DNA of 64,000 nt from Leptasterias polaris (Eukaryota; Echinodermata; Asteroidea; Forcipulatida; Asteriidae), in the NCBI GenBank assembly GCA_037783415.1, contig JAZGTN010000073.1:6696001-6760000 (forward strand), in the 5' to 3' direction. Position 1 is the first letter of the stretch, and each line of letters starts with the position of its first letter. The notes under the pieces were generated by a model. The model searched no databases. It was not told the DNA's origin and saw only the letters and a list, made by a program, of their open reading frames with translations. This document shows, one piece after another, positions 22,897 to 33,010 of this stretch. The position numbers and the translations under genes were made by a program.

Positions 22897-23126
22897 TTTT
22901 GATTGGTCTTGGAATCCCCAGAAGCTTGTTGTTTTGGTCCCCCTACAACAATGTCAAGGTCATTATGGCTAAAACAAAAGAATTTTTCCGGGCGATAACC
23001 CGAGAAGGACTTGGTATCTCCAAACTTGGTTTGGCCAAGCAACTATTAGCCATGCGTGGCGTCACTGAGTCAAACGGCCCGTGTTGTAATGAATCAATTG
23101 TCTTTATCAATAAATATTTTAAAATT

Positions 23127-23492
23127 AAAGGGCCTGTACACTATTGGTAAGATCGAAAAACACAAATGTTCACAGATTCACATATAACTTACATTATTTG
23201 AAGTAAGTAATGGTAGAAAGGGTTCCTTAAAATATTTCTGCCTAATATGCATATCGTTTCTGAGAAATGAGTAAAACAATAGTTTTTATCGCGCGTGATA
23301 ATAAACTCGATGTTTGAAAAACAGAAAACACATAAGGTCTCTTTTCACTATTTTCTCGTGACCTCGATGACCAATTCAGCTGAAATTTTCACAGGCTTGT
23401 TATTTCATGTATATGGTTGATCACACAAAACATGAACTTTGTTTGCGACTGTTTTGTCAGCTCTACAATCCTGTATAATACCTTTAAGCTAC
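23127..23492. mobile_element. MITE, 'AAAGGCACTGTACAC' family, copy 2
   Basis: It starts AAAGGGCCTGTACACTATTG, contains CGATGACCAATTCAGC and AAATTTTCACAGGCTTGTTA as in the copy at 6,030-6,378, and ends near ATAATACCTTTAAG. The right terminus is more diverged than the left. Confidence 0.7.
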
Positions 23493-23624
23493 ATTAAATC
23501 ATAAGGAATTGCGCTTTGTTACGTCAGCGGAAATTAACGATCTTTCCTTTAACTTAGCTCTACAAGAAGACGTTAAAAAAAATAATGCCACCACCAGGGT
23601 GTGTTTTTTGTGTTTTTTTCAATT

Positions 23625-24438
23625 CAATTGTTTATTGTCACACATATAAATACATATACAGTGAAATTCACTTCGGCTTGCGAGTCTAAAAATATTAACA
23701 ATTACAAAAATTACAAAAAATACAGAAAACCCTAAAACCACATAGGCATACAATAACGAACAAATAAACAGTATGCGCACAATATGCAGAGAGACAATAA
23801 CAGTAACAAAATTGCAAACCCCCAAAACAAATTAAAAAGAATTAATCATTAAGTAACCTTATTGCACTGGGATAAAAACTATTGCGAGTACGGTTGGAGT
23901 CGGCTCTGATCGCTCTATATCGCTTACCTGATCTCATTAATTCAAACAAACTGTTCGCAGGGTGAAATTCATCCGAAATAATAGATCTAGATTTCTTCAG
24001 AACCCGAGCAGTATAAAGTTTATCCAAAGCAGGAAGCTCACGACCAATGATAAAGCTAGCAGAACCGACTACACGATTGAGGCGTTTTCGGTCATCTGCC
24101 GTGGTGTTGCCATACCAGACAGCGATCGAGAGCGTCAAAATACTCTCAACAACTGCCCGATAAAACTTTACCAGCAAATCTTGGCTGACACGAAAACTCC
24201 TCAATCTTCTAAGAAAGAACAACCGTTGCTGGGCCTTCCTAACAATGGAATCAACATGAGTCACCCACTTGAGATCGTTTGATATGTGCACTCCTAAAAA
24301 TTTAAAAGAGTCGACAATTTCCACTTCGGATCCATTAATATTTAGTGATGACGTAACTGTTTCATTTGTTAAACGTTGCCAATCGAAATTTAGAGCCATG
24401 TTCAAATTCCACAATAAGTGATGTTTGAATCCTTGCAT
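23625..24438 (-). pseudogene. 5'-truncated L2-like non-LTR retrotransposon
   Basis: On the minus strand the frame 24,438-23,842 encodes a reverse transcriptase C-terminus. EIVDSFKFLGVHISNDLKW, QQRLFFLRRLRSF, SIAVWYGNT and a final RNSFYPSAIRLLN are typical. The downstream 3' UTR ends in a GACAATAAACAATTGAATTGAA tail of short repeats, characteristic of L2-clade LINEs. The upstream RT domain is absent, so it is a 5'-truncated copy. Its last 198 codons remain open, suggesting a fairly young insertion. Retrotransposon sequence probably begins near 24,360; the first residues of the frame look unrelated. Confidence 0.8.
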
Positions 24439-25885
24439 GTTTGGAAAATAAGAAGTAGCTTACTAGGAAACTTGCGGGTACAACTATGTGTAAGTCTATT
24501 TGAGGAGGATGGCTCTGAAAAGAGCCGGAGTGGTCTATTTCAAATAGTATACTCTATTCGTGAAGCGTGAAGACGGGCAGAGTGTACTGTTTCAAACTTC
24601 GAGACCACAATGGCTTATCTCAGACCCAACGCTCCTCCCGAAGAGATTTACACCGTAGTTGTACCCATAAGTAAATTTGTATGGTTACTTCTTTCATTTC
24701 CCATAACACATTACAATACTTTCCGTATTTACTTTGCAATCCGCCTTTATATTCTTTATAAGACAAAATCAAAACAAAATAATAATCACTACTGGATTAA
24801 AAATTTAAAGAAATAAATAAATAAATGTAAATAAAGGCAGCAGCTCACTGTGATAGCGTGGGCTCGCATAGCTGCGACTAGCAGAGTGACGTTTCAGGTA
24901 GAGTAAAGCCTTGTAAATACAAGTTCTGAGTTATTTTATGTTGTTTAATAGCCCTACCTTATTATGAGATCAACGTGCATGGTACATGGAGAGACTTACG
25001 AGGCTCAGCTAATGATATGCAGAAATTAAATCTAAACTACAAGGCTATGCTCAATTTCATCTTAAAGCTGTCTGGTTATAAAGCCATACCAGAACCAATC
25101 CTACACTAAAATGCTTCCGTCTGAAGTGCTGTCAAGATTGAGAATAGCATTTAAAGATCTCCAATAGTTACCACTGTTTATTTCAATTGCAACAATCAAA
25201 ATAAGCGCACATGTAAATGCATAAAGAATTCTTGCAAAAACGTCTATACTGTCTTTCGTTTTCATAATAAACTATCATGACTGAAATTTCATGAAATTAT
25301 CACAGGTTGTTTGTAATGTTGTTTTTGTTTGTTTGTTGTTGTTGTTTGGAGTTTTAAAAGAAAATAAGAGTATACGGAGGAATGTACACTTGTCAAGACA
25401 ATTGTGTATTGTCCCTTTAATTCCCTACTGCCGCTGAATTGACTGGAATCCAATACCAGTGTATCAAGACTAGACTCAGACTCTCTGGCTATCAGTTTAA
25501 CACTGCCAAGTTGAAAAAAGACTAATTTGCCAGCTGCATTATACCGCGTTACTCGTCACGGTTCCTTTGTTATCGAGGCCCCATCGTGCTTGAGGAGGAA
25601 ACAAATCTATTTATATTCCTTTATAAACTGACGTTGAGGGTTTTTAATATCTGATACCATGACAACCTACTGCACAATTGGTTCAAAATTAAATGTGCGG
25701 CCATCAGCAAATAGTTTGTGTCTGTCTGCAACCAGGTTATGTGTCTGTCTGCAACCAGGTTACTCTATACATGAAGGAGGTAACTCTTCATTTTCTTGGT
25801 TTCAATTTTCAACTTTAGATAATTTTCTCCGGTTACTTTCTTTACATCGAGCTGCCCGAACACAATCAAGAACCACATTTATTTT
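24439..25885. other. Upstream region of lectin gene B; no gene seen
   Basis: It includes a fragment resembling the 'CACAGG(C)TTGTT' MITE interior near 25,270-25,320, TTTG/TTG low-complexity sequence at 25,320-25,350, and a 24-25 base direct duplication (TGTGTCTGTCTGCAACCAGG) at 25,716-25,763. The promoter of lectin B presumably lies here. Confidence 0.35.
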
Positions 25886-26608
25886 ATGATGAAGCTTGCT
25901 GGTGTTTTCTTGTTTCTGGTTGGGTGTTATACAACCTTGGCTGCTATCTGCCCTACTGACTGGCAGCGATACGGAGAGTCATGCTACTTACTGATAACTC
26001 AACAACTTGATTGGCAAGATGCAAGAGACCTTTGCATTGAGTTACATGCAGACCTGGCCCTGCCAAACTCACATGCCGAGCAAATATTTATTTGGGAAAT
26101 GTACGTTGGATTGTACCCTGGCACCTCTATCGGTCTCTGGATCGTTTGCAATGATTTAAATGAACGTGGAAACTGGCAACCTTGTCCAGTTCTGGGTTCA
26201 GGAAGGTACCAGAATTGGGGAAATAATTTTCCAAGAGAGAGCGAAAGTCACTGTGTGGCAATGTCAGCCGTTAGTGATGGAGGCCAATGGAAGATCAAAT
26301 CATGTGCTTCGCTGAAATACGCGACCTGCGAGTACCGTCTTAACAACCCGGCATTCTGCCTTCAGACTGGTCGAGATGGCCGCGTTGAGTCCCAGTGTCT
26401 GGTCGGTTACGTCATGAAGGAGCTACGGGCTGATGGTGTGGTGTCGTGCGGGAAGGCGTGCCGATCAGAGCCCCGATGTCGCTCCTTCAACCTGCTGATG
26501 AAACAAGGCACAGGGAAGATGGTTTGTCAGCTGAACAACGCGACTCGTCACGAAGCTGCTGATGAAAACATGAAGGCAAGAGATAAGTGCTACTTCTTCG
26601 ATCTGTAA
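25886..26608 (+). CDS. Secreted C-type lectin with PAN/apple C-terminus (paralogue B)
   Basis: An intronless frame of 240 codons. The second ATG (25,889) aligns with the start of copy A and may be the true start. It has a signal peptide, a C-type lectin domain with CPTDWQRYGESCYLL, LWIVCNDLNERGNWQPC, YQNWG and YATCE, then the PAN/apple module. The first 92 bases from 25,889 are identical to copy A. From about codon 160 on the DNA is about 96% identical to A (9 differences counted in about 220 bases), whereas the central lectin domain is only roughly one third identical in protein. Like A it lacks EPN/QPD and WND motifs. A likely polyadenylation signal AATAAA lies at 26,883-26,888. Confidence 0.9.
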   Translation: MMKLAGVFLFLVGCYTTLAAICPTDWQRYGESCYLLITQQLDWQDARDLCIELHADLALPNSHAEQIFIWEMYVGLYPGTSIGLWIVCNDLNERGNWQPCPVLGSGRYQNWGNNFPRESESHCVAMSAVSDGGQWKIKSCASLKYATCEYRLNNPAFCLQTGRDGRVESQCLVGYVMKELRADGVVSCGKACRSEPRCRSFNLLMKQGTGKMVCQLNNATRHEAADENMKARDKCYFFDL

Positions 26609-28480
26609 GAAAGGGAAAATTGACTGTTTTTTGTTTTCACTGCGCGTTTGAACACGGCGACTTGCAAAACGTCACTATTCACGAAACCTATACAACAGAA
26701 CGGGAATAATTGCTGTACAAAAATTGTGTTTTTTGATGTTTGATTAAGGTAGATCAAAAAGCATTAGAAATTGCCAGCTGGACATTTATCGCTGAATGCT
26801 GGTAGTTTGTAATTAGATTGATTGGTGTATTAGTCCACTTTAATAACGTTTTGGTGTTAACTATTGCGATTAAGAAATAGAAAATAAACTATAATAATGG
26901 ATGGTTGTATACAAAAAACTCCACTCTGTTCTTTTTCAATTCAGACCGAAAATTTGGTTTCAAATTGGTTTCGTCTTTGCATGAAGTTACGGTTTTAAAG
27001 AAAATAAATTATTTGTAATAATTTATTAATCTGTTTTAATAAAAACGGAATAGACCCCGTAGCCCAAGAGAGGGCGAGATCATTATCTATAAAAAAACAC
27101 ACGATAGTTTGAGACAAATAGGTGAGGAGAGTTAAATGGCATATATGGTTGTAAAGATTATTCTACGAGTAGACTATAATGATCCACATAAATATCCCTT
27201 GAGTGTGTGGTTTGTGTGTAATTTCATGACAGAACACTATTTTGTAGATCTGAACCAAACTATCGACTCCAAAACGAACCGTATGTTTCGCTGGTTGTAT
27301 TTCAAGAGCCAGATTTATGTTGTTTATTAATCACTACTCACTAATTACATTTACAACACACTGTTGGTGTTTTTGTGCAGGAACAACTCTTGAAAAGGAC
27401 AAGGAGAAATCCCAAACAGCAACATTTTGATAGATTTGAAAGCAACGTGCCCCTTTAACATCAGCATTGACCCGGATTCATGGGTCCTAGGGAGCTTGAC
27501 CCGTTTCCGGGTCTGGCTTACCCCAAAAGTGGTTTAAAAAGTGGTATTTTAACTTGGATTCTGCGATTCTTAAATTGTAAGTTAACAAATCAGCATCATA
27601 CCTTTGTCAATTAATGGTAACGTTTACGCTCTTCTTACTGAGTTATTACGGCTAGTCATTCGGTGGTTTCCATGGAGATGCGAAGAGTGACTCAATCATC
27701 TGCACAATAAATTGAGAAGTGTCTTACGATAATTCTGGTGATGTGGTGACGTCATTTCTTACCAACAGTTCAGGCACTGACACTTATTGTGAATTATGGG
27801 ATATATTTACTTCTAAGAAAGGATTCACAGAATATTACTGTCTGAAATGGTCAGCCTAAGCGATTCTCCCCTTGTACATCGCCGACTTCTCCCCCCCCCC
27901 CCCCCCCGTCCAAACTTCATGAAGTTAACTAGAGCACTGTGGTTGCTATTTTGTTAATTACTTTTTAATGAATTTTTCTCAGCAACAAATGCAGCTCGTT
28001 AGGAGACCTTGGTCATGATCTCCTTACAGTGTTCAGGAAAAATTCGTGCGAGGATTAAAGGTTGATAAGGGCTGCTTTTTTAAAATGAAATCCCAGATCG
28101 ATAAAACGTGAAGCCAGTGACGTAGGAGTTATTTTTGGATAGAGAGTCGTTATAAGAACAGGTTGACTATTTGCAATCCATGCAACCTACAGAGGTGTCG
28201 TGAAAGTCTGGCCATTTTAATGTGAGGTTAGAAACGTAAATTTTTCCTCACTCACATGAGGACTTTATCTATTGGAAAATGAGTACATCACAAAATTGTA
28301 TTTGTCACTTCCGTTCCTCTTTAAGTTGTGAAAAGGTGTTCTCGACATTCACATGGTCATACTCAGAACCACCAAATCTTTCTAAATTTGACAATATAAA
28401 AGGCCCTAATATTATTTGCACTGGATAAACACAATAGGGCTAATTTTTTGTAAACAGGAAGAGATGACCGGGGGTTATTA
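26609..28480. other. Intergenic stretch
   Basis: It holds the 3' flank of lectin B, a GACCCGGAT repeat copy (27,468-27,535) and a 17-base C run (27,891-27,907). I see no gene; the short ORF at 27,136-27,330 has no recognisable content. Confidence 0.4.
27468..27535. repeat. Dispersed 'GACCCGGAT...CCCCAAAAGTGG' repeat, copy 2
   Basis: Same block order as 11,810-11,876: GACCCGGAT, GGGTCC, CCGGGTCTGG, ACCCCAAAAGTGGTTTAAAA. Confidence 0.55.
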
Positions 28481-28529
28481 GGTCACATGGAATGGTCCAG
28501 TGCGCGTGTGCATACAACAGACCACCCCA

Positions 28530-28925
28530 TCACCTTTGGATGTAGCCTTTTGTCAAGGCCTTCGTGGCTTGGAACCGCGATCCCAAGCGACTGAAATGGG
28601 AGACCACGCAGGCGAGTGGCGAAACCACGAGGGCCTTTTCCAACTTGTTTGCAGTTTCTAATGTGTTTCTTTATAATCTCGATTTTTGCTACCCGAAACG
28701 GTAGCAAAAGTCCAAACTAATCAGAAGCGCATAGCACAGGTTTCATACTTCATGAATAATTCATTTAAAAAACGCAAACAAGTTGGAAAGGGTCCTGGCT
28801 TCGCCACACTCGGCTCGCGCGCGTGGTCTCCCGTTCCAGTCGCTCCGCTGTTTACAAAGCTGTCCACTCCACGATGGCCTTGACAAAAGACTACTTTGGA
28901 TGAGGCACGACCAAACGAACTGTAA
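28530..28925. mobile_element. Long foldback element (~395 bp)
   Basis: The left arm (TTTGGATGTAGCCTTTTGTC ... GGGAGACCACGC ... CCTTTTCCAACTTGTTTGC) is the reverse complement, with mismatches, of the right arm (GCAAACAAGTTGGAAAGG ... GCGTGGTCTCCCG ... GACAAAAGACTACTTTGGAT). The arms are about 150 bases and the centre about 100. ORFs on both strands here are shadows of the palindrome. Confidence 0.8.
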
Positions 28926-29214
28926 TGTATGATTTCACAATACAGGGCGCCACCCAGTGTTTGCCCTAGAAAGGCCATGTTTCACAATGCGTTACGAGAA
29001 GAAGACTACACCCTGTGAAACTTGCATACGAAGTTCGCACGAGCTGAAGATAATTTTTAATTTCGGGCGAGTAAGCAACGATGATGTTGAATGAAAGTCT
29101 TGAAAATCCGTTCTCGGAATGAAAACTCATTCCGCGTGTTGGGATTTTTCTTGAAAATGAGTAACCCGCGACAAACTCTAGATGGCGCACTGTATAGAGA
29201 ACCGCTGTGGTGAT

Positions 29215-29700
29215 TGAAGCGTGTCTAAAGGTTCTAAATACTTTTCAAAAAATACTCCCCAAAAGAAAGAGTCTTTCAGCCCCTTGAAATGATACCAATA
29301 AATTTGATGACAACTAAACTTAATTTTTCTTATAAATTTTTAGTAGGTTAGCCGTTAACATTTTGAGCTATATGCCCATCCAAAATTAAAACACCCCTGA
29401 ACATAGTAAACTCAGCTCTATTTTATTGAAAAAAAGCCCGCTATATTTTTAGGTGAAATAGAGCAATTTTCCGAGGGCTAGTGTACATAAAATGCTCCCG
29501 GTTGAAATTCAACAAACCCCAGAGAAACACAATTTGATCATTTTCAAACAATCTATTACTTTACTTCAACTGTTTGATTTTACAGAGAAATGGTGGTTCT
29601 TACATTGTATTAATCATGGGGTTTAGCGCATGATTTTCTCTCCATTTACATTTATTGTTGTGCACCCAGAATTGGAATTCATTGGTGTGTCTGCTGCCCT
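29215..29700. repeat. Dispersed repeat, copy 2
   Basis: Diverged copy of the sequence at 841-1,285, same orientation and block order, with extra internal sequence (about 29,380-29,520). Confidence 0.5.
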
Positions 29701-29785
29701 CATTGTTTTAAAGTCTCAGATTCCATTTTATAAGCTGTTTTAACTACAAAGAACAAAAATAGCAACAGGTATACATTTGAATGGG

Positions 29786-29885
29786 TTGCAGCCAATTCAA
29801 TCGCAGCATGATGTCGTGGTCGAGTGTGTTGAAAGCTGCGGAAACGTCTAGCGTCACGACGAAGGTGGTCAAAATGTTAGTATCC
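29786..29885 (-). pseudogene. Short non-LTR reverse transcriptase fragment
   Basis: The minus strand reads LTTFVVTLDVSAAFNTLDHD then IMLRLNW. It matches the conserved LDxSAAFDTxDH block of reverse transcriptase domain motif A in CR1/L2/jockey LINEs. About 33 codons survive with no neighbouring RT sequence recognised. Confidence 0.7.
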
Positions 29886-30094
29886 ATTGCACGATGACCA
29901 TAGCACTGAGCGTTACTTTTGACCGGTGTATGTAAACTAACATCATCATTGACTATTTTTTCAAAAGGTTACTAAAAATAGATAAAATTTATTTCACAAT
30001 TATTGAAAGTGCTAAAAAGCCAAAGTCATGACAACAGTATCAAGTCTCAACAACATCAATTAATAGCAAAAATTAGTTAGTGACGACCAGCGGT

Positions 30095-30839
30095 TTAGTT
30101 TAACCTCTTCAGATCGAAGAAATAGCACTCATCTCTTGCCTTCATGTTTCCATCAGCAGCTTCGTGACGAGTCGAGTTGTTCAGCTGACAAACCATCTTC
30201 CGTGAGCCTTGTTCCATCAGCAGATTGAAGGAGCGACATCGGGGCTCTGATCGGCACGCCTTCCCGCACGACACCACACCATCAGCCCGTAGCTCCTTCA
30301 TGACGTGACCGACCAGACACTGGGACTCGATGCGGCCATCAGGACCGGTCTGAAGGCTCAATTCCGGGGTTGTGTCAACCGGGAGCTCACACGCTGCTAA
30401 ACGTCGGGTATTGCACCGTAAAGCCGCCCACTTTCCGCCATACATTTTTGCCATTCCAGCACAATTATGTATGATACTGTTTTGGGGACGCTTCGAATTC
30501 CAGTTTTGAAAACCTTTACCTTTATCTGATAGTGGACATGGCTTCCAGTTTCCTTCCTCCTTCAAATCACTACAACCAATCCAAATACTAGTCTTCACAA
30601 TCCCGTCGAAAAAATCAGTCATAGAATTCCAAATATAGTTATGTTCTTGTTGGGTCTTCGGAACGACTGGGCTTGACCCAAATCTGCTGCAAGTATCAAC
30701 GGCGTCTGTCCAATTCATTATTTTGTTGAGTTATCAGTAAGTAGCATGACTCGCCGTATCGCTGCCAGTCAGTAGGGCAGATAGCAGCCAAGGTTGTGTA
30801 ACACCCAACCAGAAACAACAAAACACCAGCAAGATACAT
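30095..30839 (-). pseudogene. C-type lectin/PAN paralogue C, frameshifted
   Basis: This is the third copy of the lectin family. The start by homology is the ATG at 30,837-30,839 (MYLAGVLLFLVGCYTTLAA). The signal peptide and CPTDWQRYGESCYLLITQQ are in one frame; from about 30,718 the rest (NWTDAVDTCSRFG to CYFFDLKRLN) is in another. Alignment with A and B shows four extra bases at the join (seven bases where the others have three, between CAACAA and AATTGG). The normal stop after FDL is also lost: CTGTAAG in A/B reads CTGAAGAGG here, adding KRLN. Either it is a pseudogene, a polymorphic null allele or an assembly error. Translation from the internal ATG at 30,718 would lack a signal peptide. 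Confidence 0.8.
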
Positions 30840-30944
30840 TTTTGTCATGAAGAATGTACCCCCTTTTTCCTCAAACAAACGAATATTAAGCCTATTATCG
30901 ACTATTGTAGAACAAAAGTTGCAGATTGGATATAATGTGCTCAC

Positions 30945-31883
30945 TGCAGTTCGTCAGGGTGCCTCGTCAAGGCAAAAGGAAAAGACTATGTGGCTAATGG
31001 CAGCAGAACATCAAAACTCGTATTCGTCAACAAACAACAGATCAGTGTTACCATGACTACAGCGCTGTAGTTTTCCAAAGGTTTAATGTTATTGATTGTT
31101 GAGTTTCATTGTGCCCTACATCTCGGTTCGTTTTCCTATTTTTCTGAACAGGAAAAAACAACCCGTCTCGTGATCTCCATCAATGCTAGAGCCAAGAATT
31201 TAATTTGAAAGAAAATAAATGAAGGTCGATCTGGTATAAGTTAACTCACCGTATTTATGCCACTGCACAACAAAGTTATTACGTGGGAATATTTTTTATA
31301 AAATTAACATAATATTTTACTTCTATTTTTGTACACAATGAAGAGGGTGTATTTTAAAGCACTTTCTGGTTAATTCAACTGAGCATGCAGGGTTTTCATT
31401 TGTTCAAGGTGGTACTGGTGGTTGCACTCCTCCGGAATCGTGTTGCAGTTCGTCACCAGCGGCAGTACCGCAGTCATTCGTCGGCCGGCAGCACTCGCCT
31501 TTTACTTCCCCCGATGGGTTGATGGAAGTTGAGTCAAAAGAAGGCGCTTTCAACCAAAATGGGGATATTATCCGGGGGACAGAAAGGCCTGCCACAGAAG
31601 TGCCTGCCACTACACAGAAGTGCATACAGAACCAAAAATTTAAAACTCAGTTTCAATAGGTGGGGCCGAATGCAAAAAACTAAGCATAATAATTGGCTGT
31701 AATAATTGTTTATCTCTTGTCCAATTAAAAAATATCTTATTTTGTTAAACAATAATATACCATAATCGACCAATTGAAGACATTGATTAGTTCGTCGAGC
31801 CTCGAAGAGATGTCAGATATTAAAAATGATGTTCGGGCTATGTTGCTGTCGATCCTGTCAAGAGGGGGCGGGCTGTAATACAG
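30945..31883. other. Upstream of lectin copy C; no gene seen
   Basis: AT-rich stretch; a CCGGGGGACAGA motif at 31,567-31,578 resembles the terminus of the MITE at 31,884-32,355. No supported reading frame. Confidence 0.35.
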
Positions 31884-32355
31884 CCGTTGTCACAGGGAAT
31901 TCGGTCCCCCCGCACAACGGTCCGGGGGACAGAATCCCTTAGAGGAATGTGGCCCCCGGCCAGGACTTCACCACGAGCCCTCTACTGGCTTCTAGTTTGT
32001 GGCCAGTATTTTCTGTTTTGTAAAACTGGATTCATGAATACTTCTTCAATTCGTTTTCTTTTGTTATGCATTGTTTAAAATATTTCATGTAAAAAAAATT
32101 GAGTTTTTGAATTGGAATGAGCGGGAAGTTTGTAACATGTCCAATGAAAATAAAAACAATTGGACATTTCAAAAAGCTTTGTCAGTTGTTTGTAGTGACC
32201 TTTCATGTGTTTGAATATTTTTTATTTTTTTTTCACTGCAAATGTAGTTCAATTATATTAACTTCAATGGCTTGTCTAGAGTCCCGAGACAGTATCTTCT
32301 AGGATTTTATCCCCCCGGACCGTTGTGCGGGGGACCGAATTCCCTGTGACAATGG
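31884..32355. mobile_element. MITE with ~50-bp near-perfect inverted repeats
   Basis: The left end (CCGTTGTCACAGGGAATTCG, then GTCCCCCCGCACAACGGTCC, GGGGG) and right end (CCCCCCGGACCGTTGTGCGG ... CGAATTCCCTGTGACAATGG) are reverse complements with only a few differences. The inner 350 bases are AT-rich and non-coding. Confidence 0.85.
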
Positions 32356-32974
32356 TCTACTGGTTCTGAGAACCGATGGTTTGACAACTCAGCGTTTCAG
32401 TAAAGTTTTGTCTGTAAGTTTGTTATCGATTGGTGGCGCTATATCATAACAAAATAACTCAGTCCGGTTTAAGGCTGGTACCCAGTCTCTATAAAAACGC
32501 AAGTGCGTGTTCTTGAATGTGAAACGTGCTAATTGTTTGAATTGTTAACTCGCGCACAGACTAAAATAACTTAACCGACCAACCGCAGCGCAAATAATAA
32601 GATTATTTGGAAACCCCGAGCTTCAAATCAGTGGAAAATTTAAGATAAAATTATTTGGTTTATGATGTTTCAGTCTACCGAACAGCACATTGTTCAAACC
32701 GTTGGCCTTTCGCAGAAGCTCTGACTAACACAGTCTACAATCACACAATTCACTGACTGTGTTCGCCGCGAGATATTGTGTTGCTCAGCAATTAATTGTA
32801 TGTAAACAACGAGTCGATAGGCATTTAAATTACTGACTGCATTGACTGAGCATTCGTTTCATCATATTGTATTACTATTATTGATCCGATTAAGTCATGC
32901 TGGATTAAAGGAAGCGATGACAGTTTGAGGTTGCGTGGACTAGAGTTGAATCATTAAACAGTCGGACGGAAATC
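32356..32974 (+). promoter_or_regulatory. Presumed promoter and 5' UTR of the coiled-coil gene
   Basis: The 620 bases before the modelled start codon contain a TATAAAA at 32,490-32,496. The transcription start is not visible from sequence. The first 50 bases resemble an arm of the MITE at 15,275-15,476. Confidence 0.3.
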
Positions 32975-33010
32975 ATGTCACGCCCAAGACCACTGAATGG
33001 AATTTTGACG
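32975..33010 (+). CDS. Coiled-coil gene exon 1
   Basis: Twelve codons, MSRPRPLNGILT, with donor ACG|GTAAGT. The ATG is preceded by AATC (A at -4) and is the only start that joins exon 2 in frame. Confidence 0.65.
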
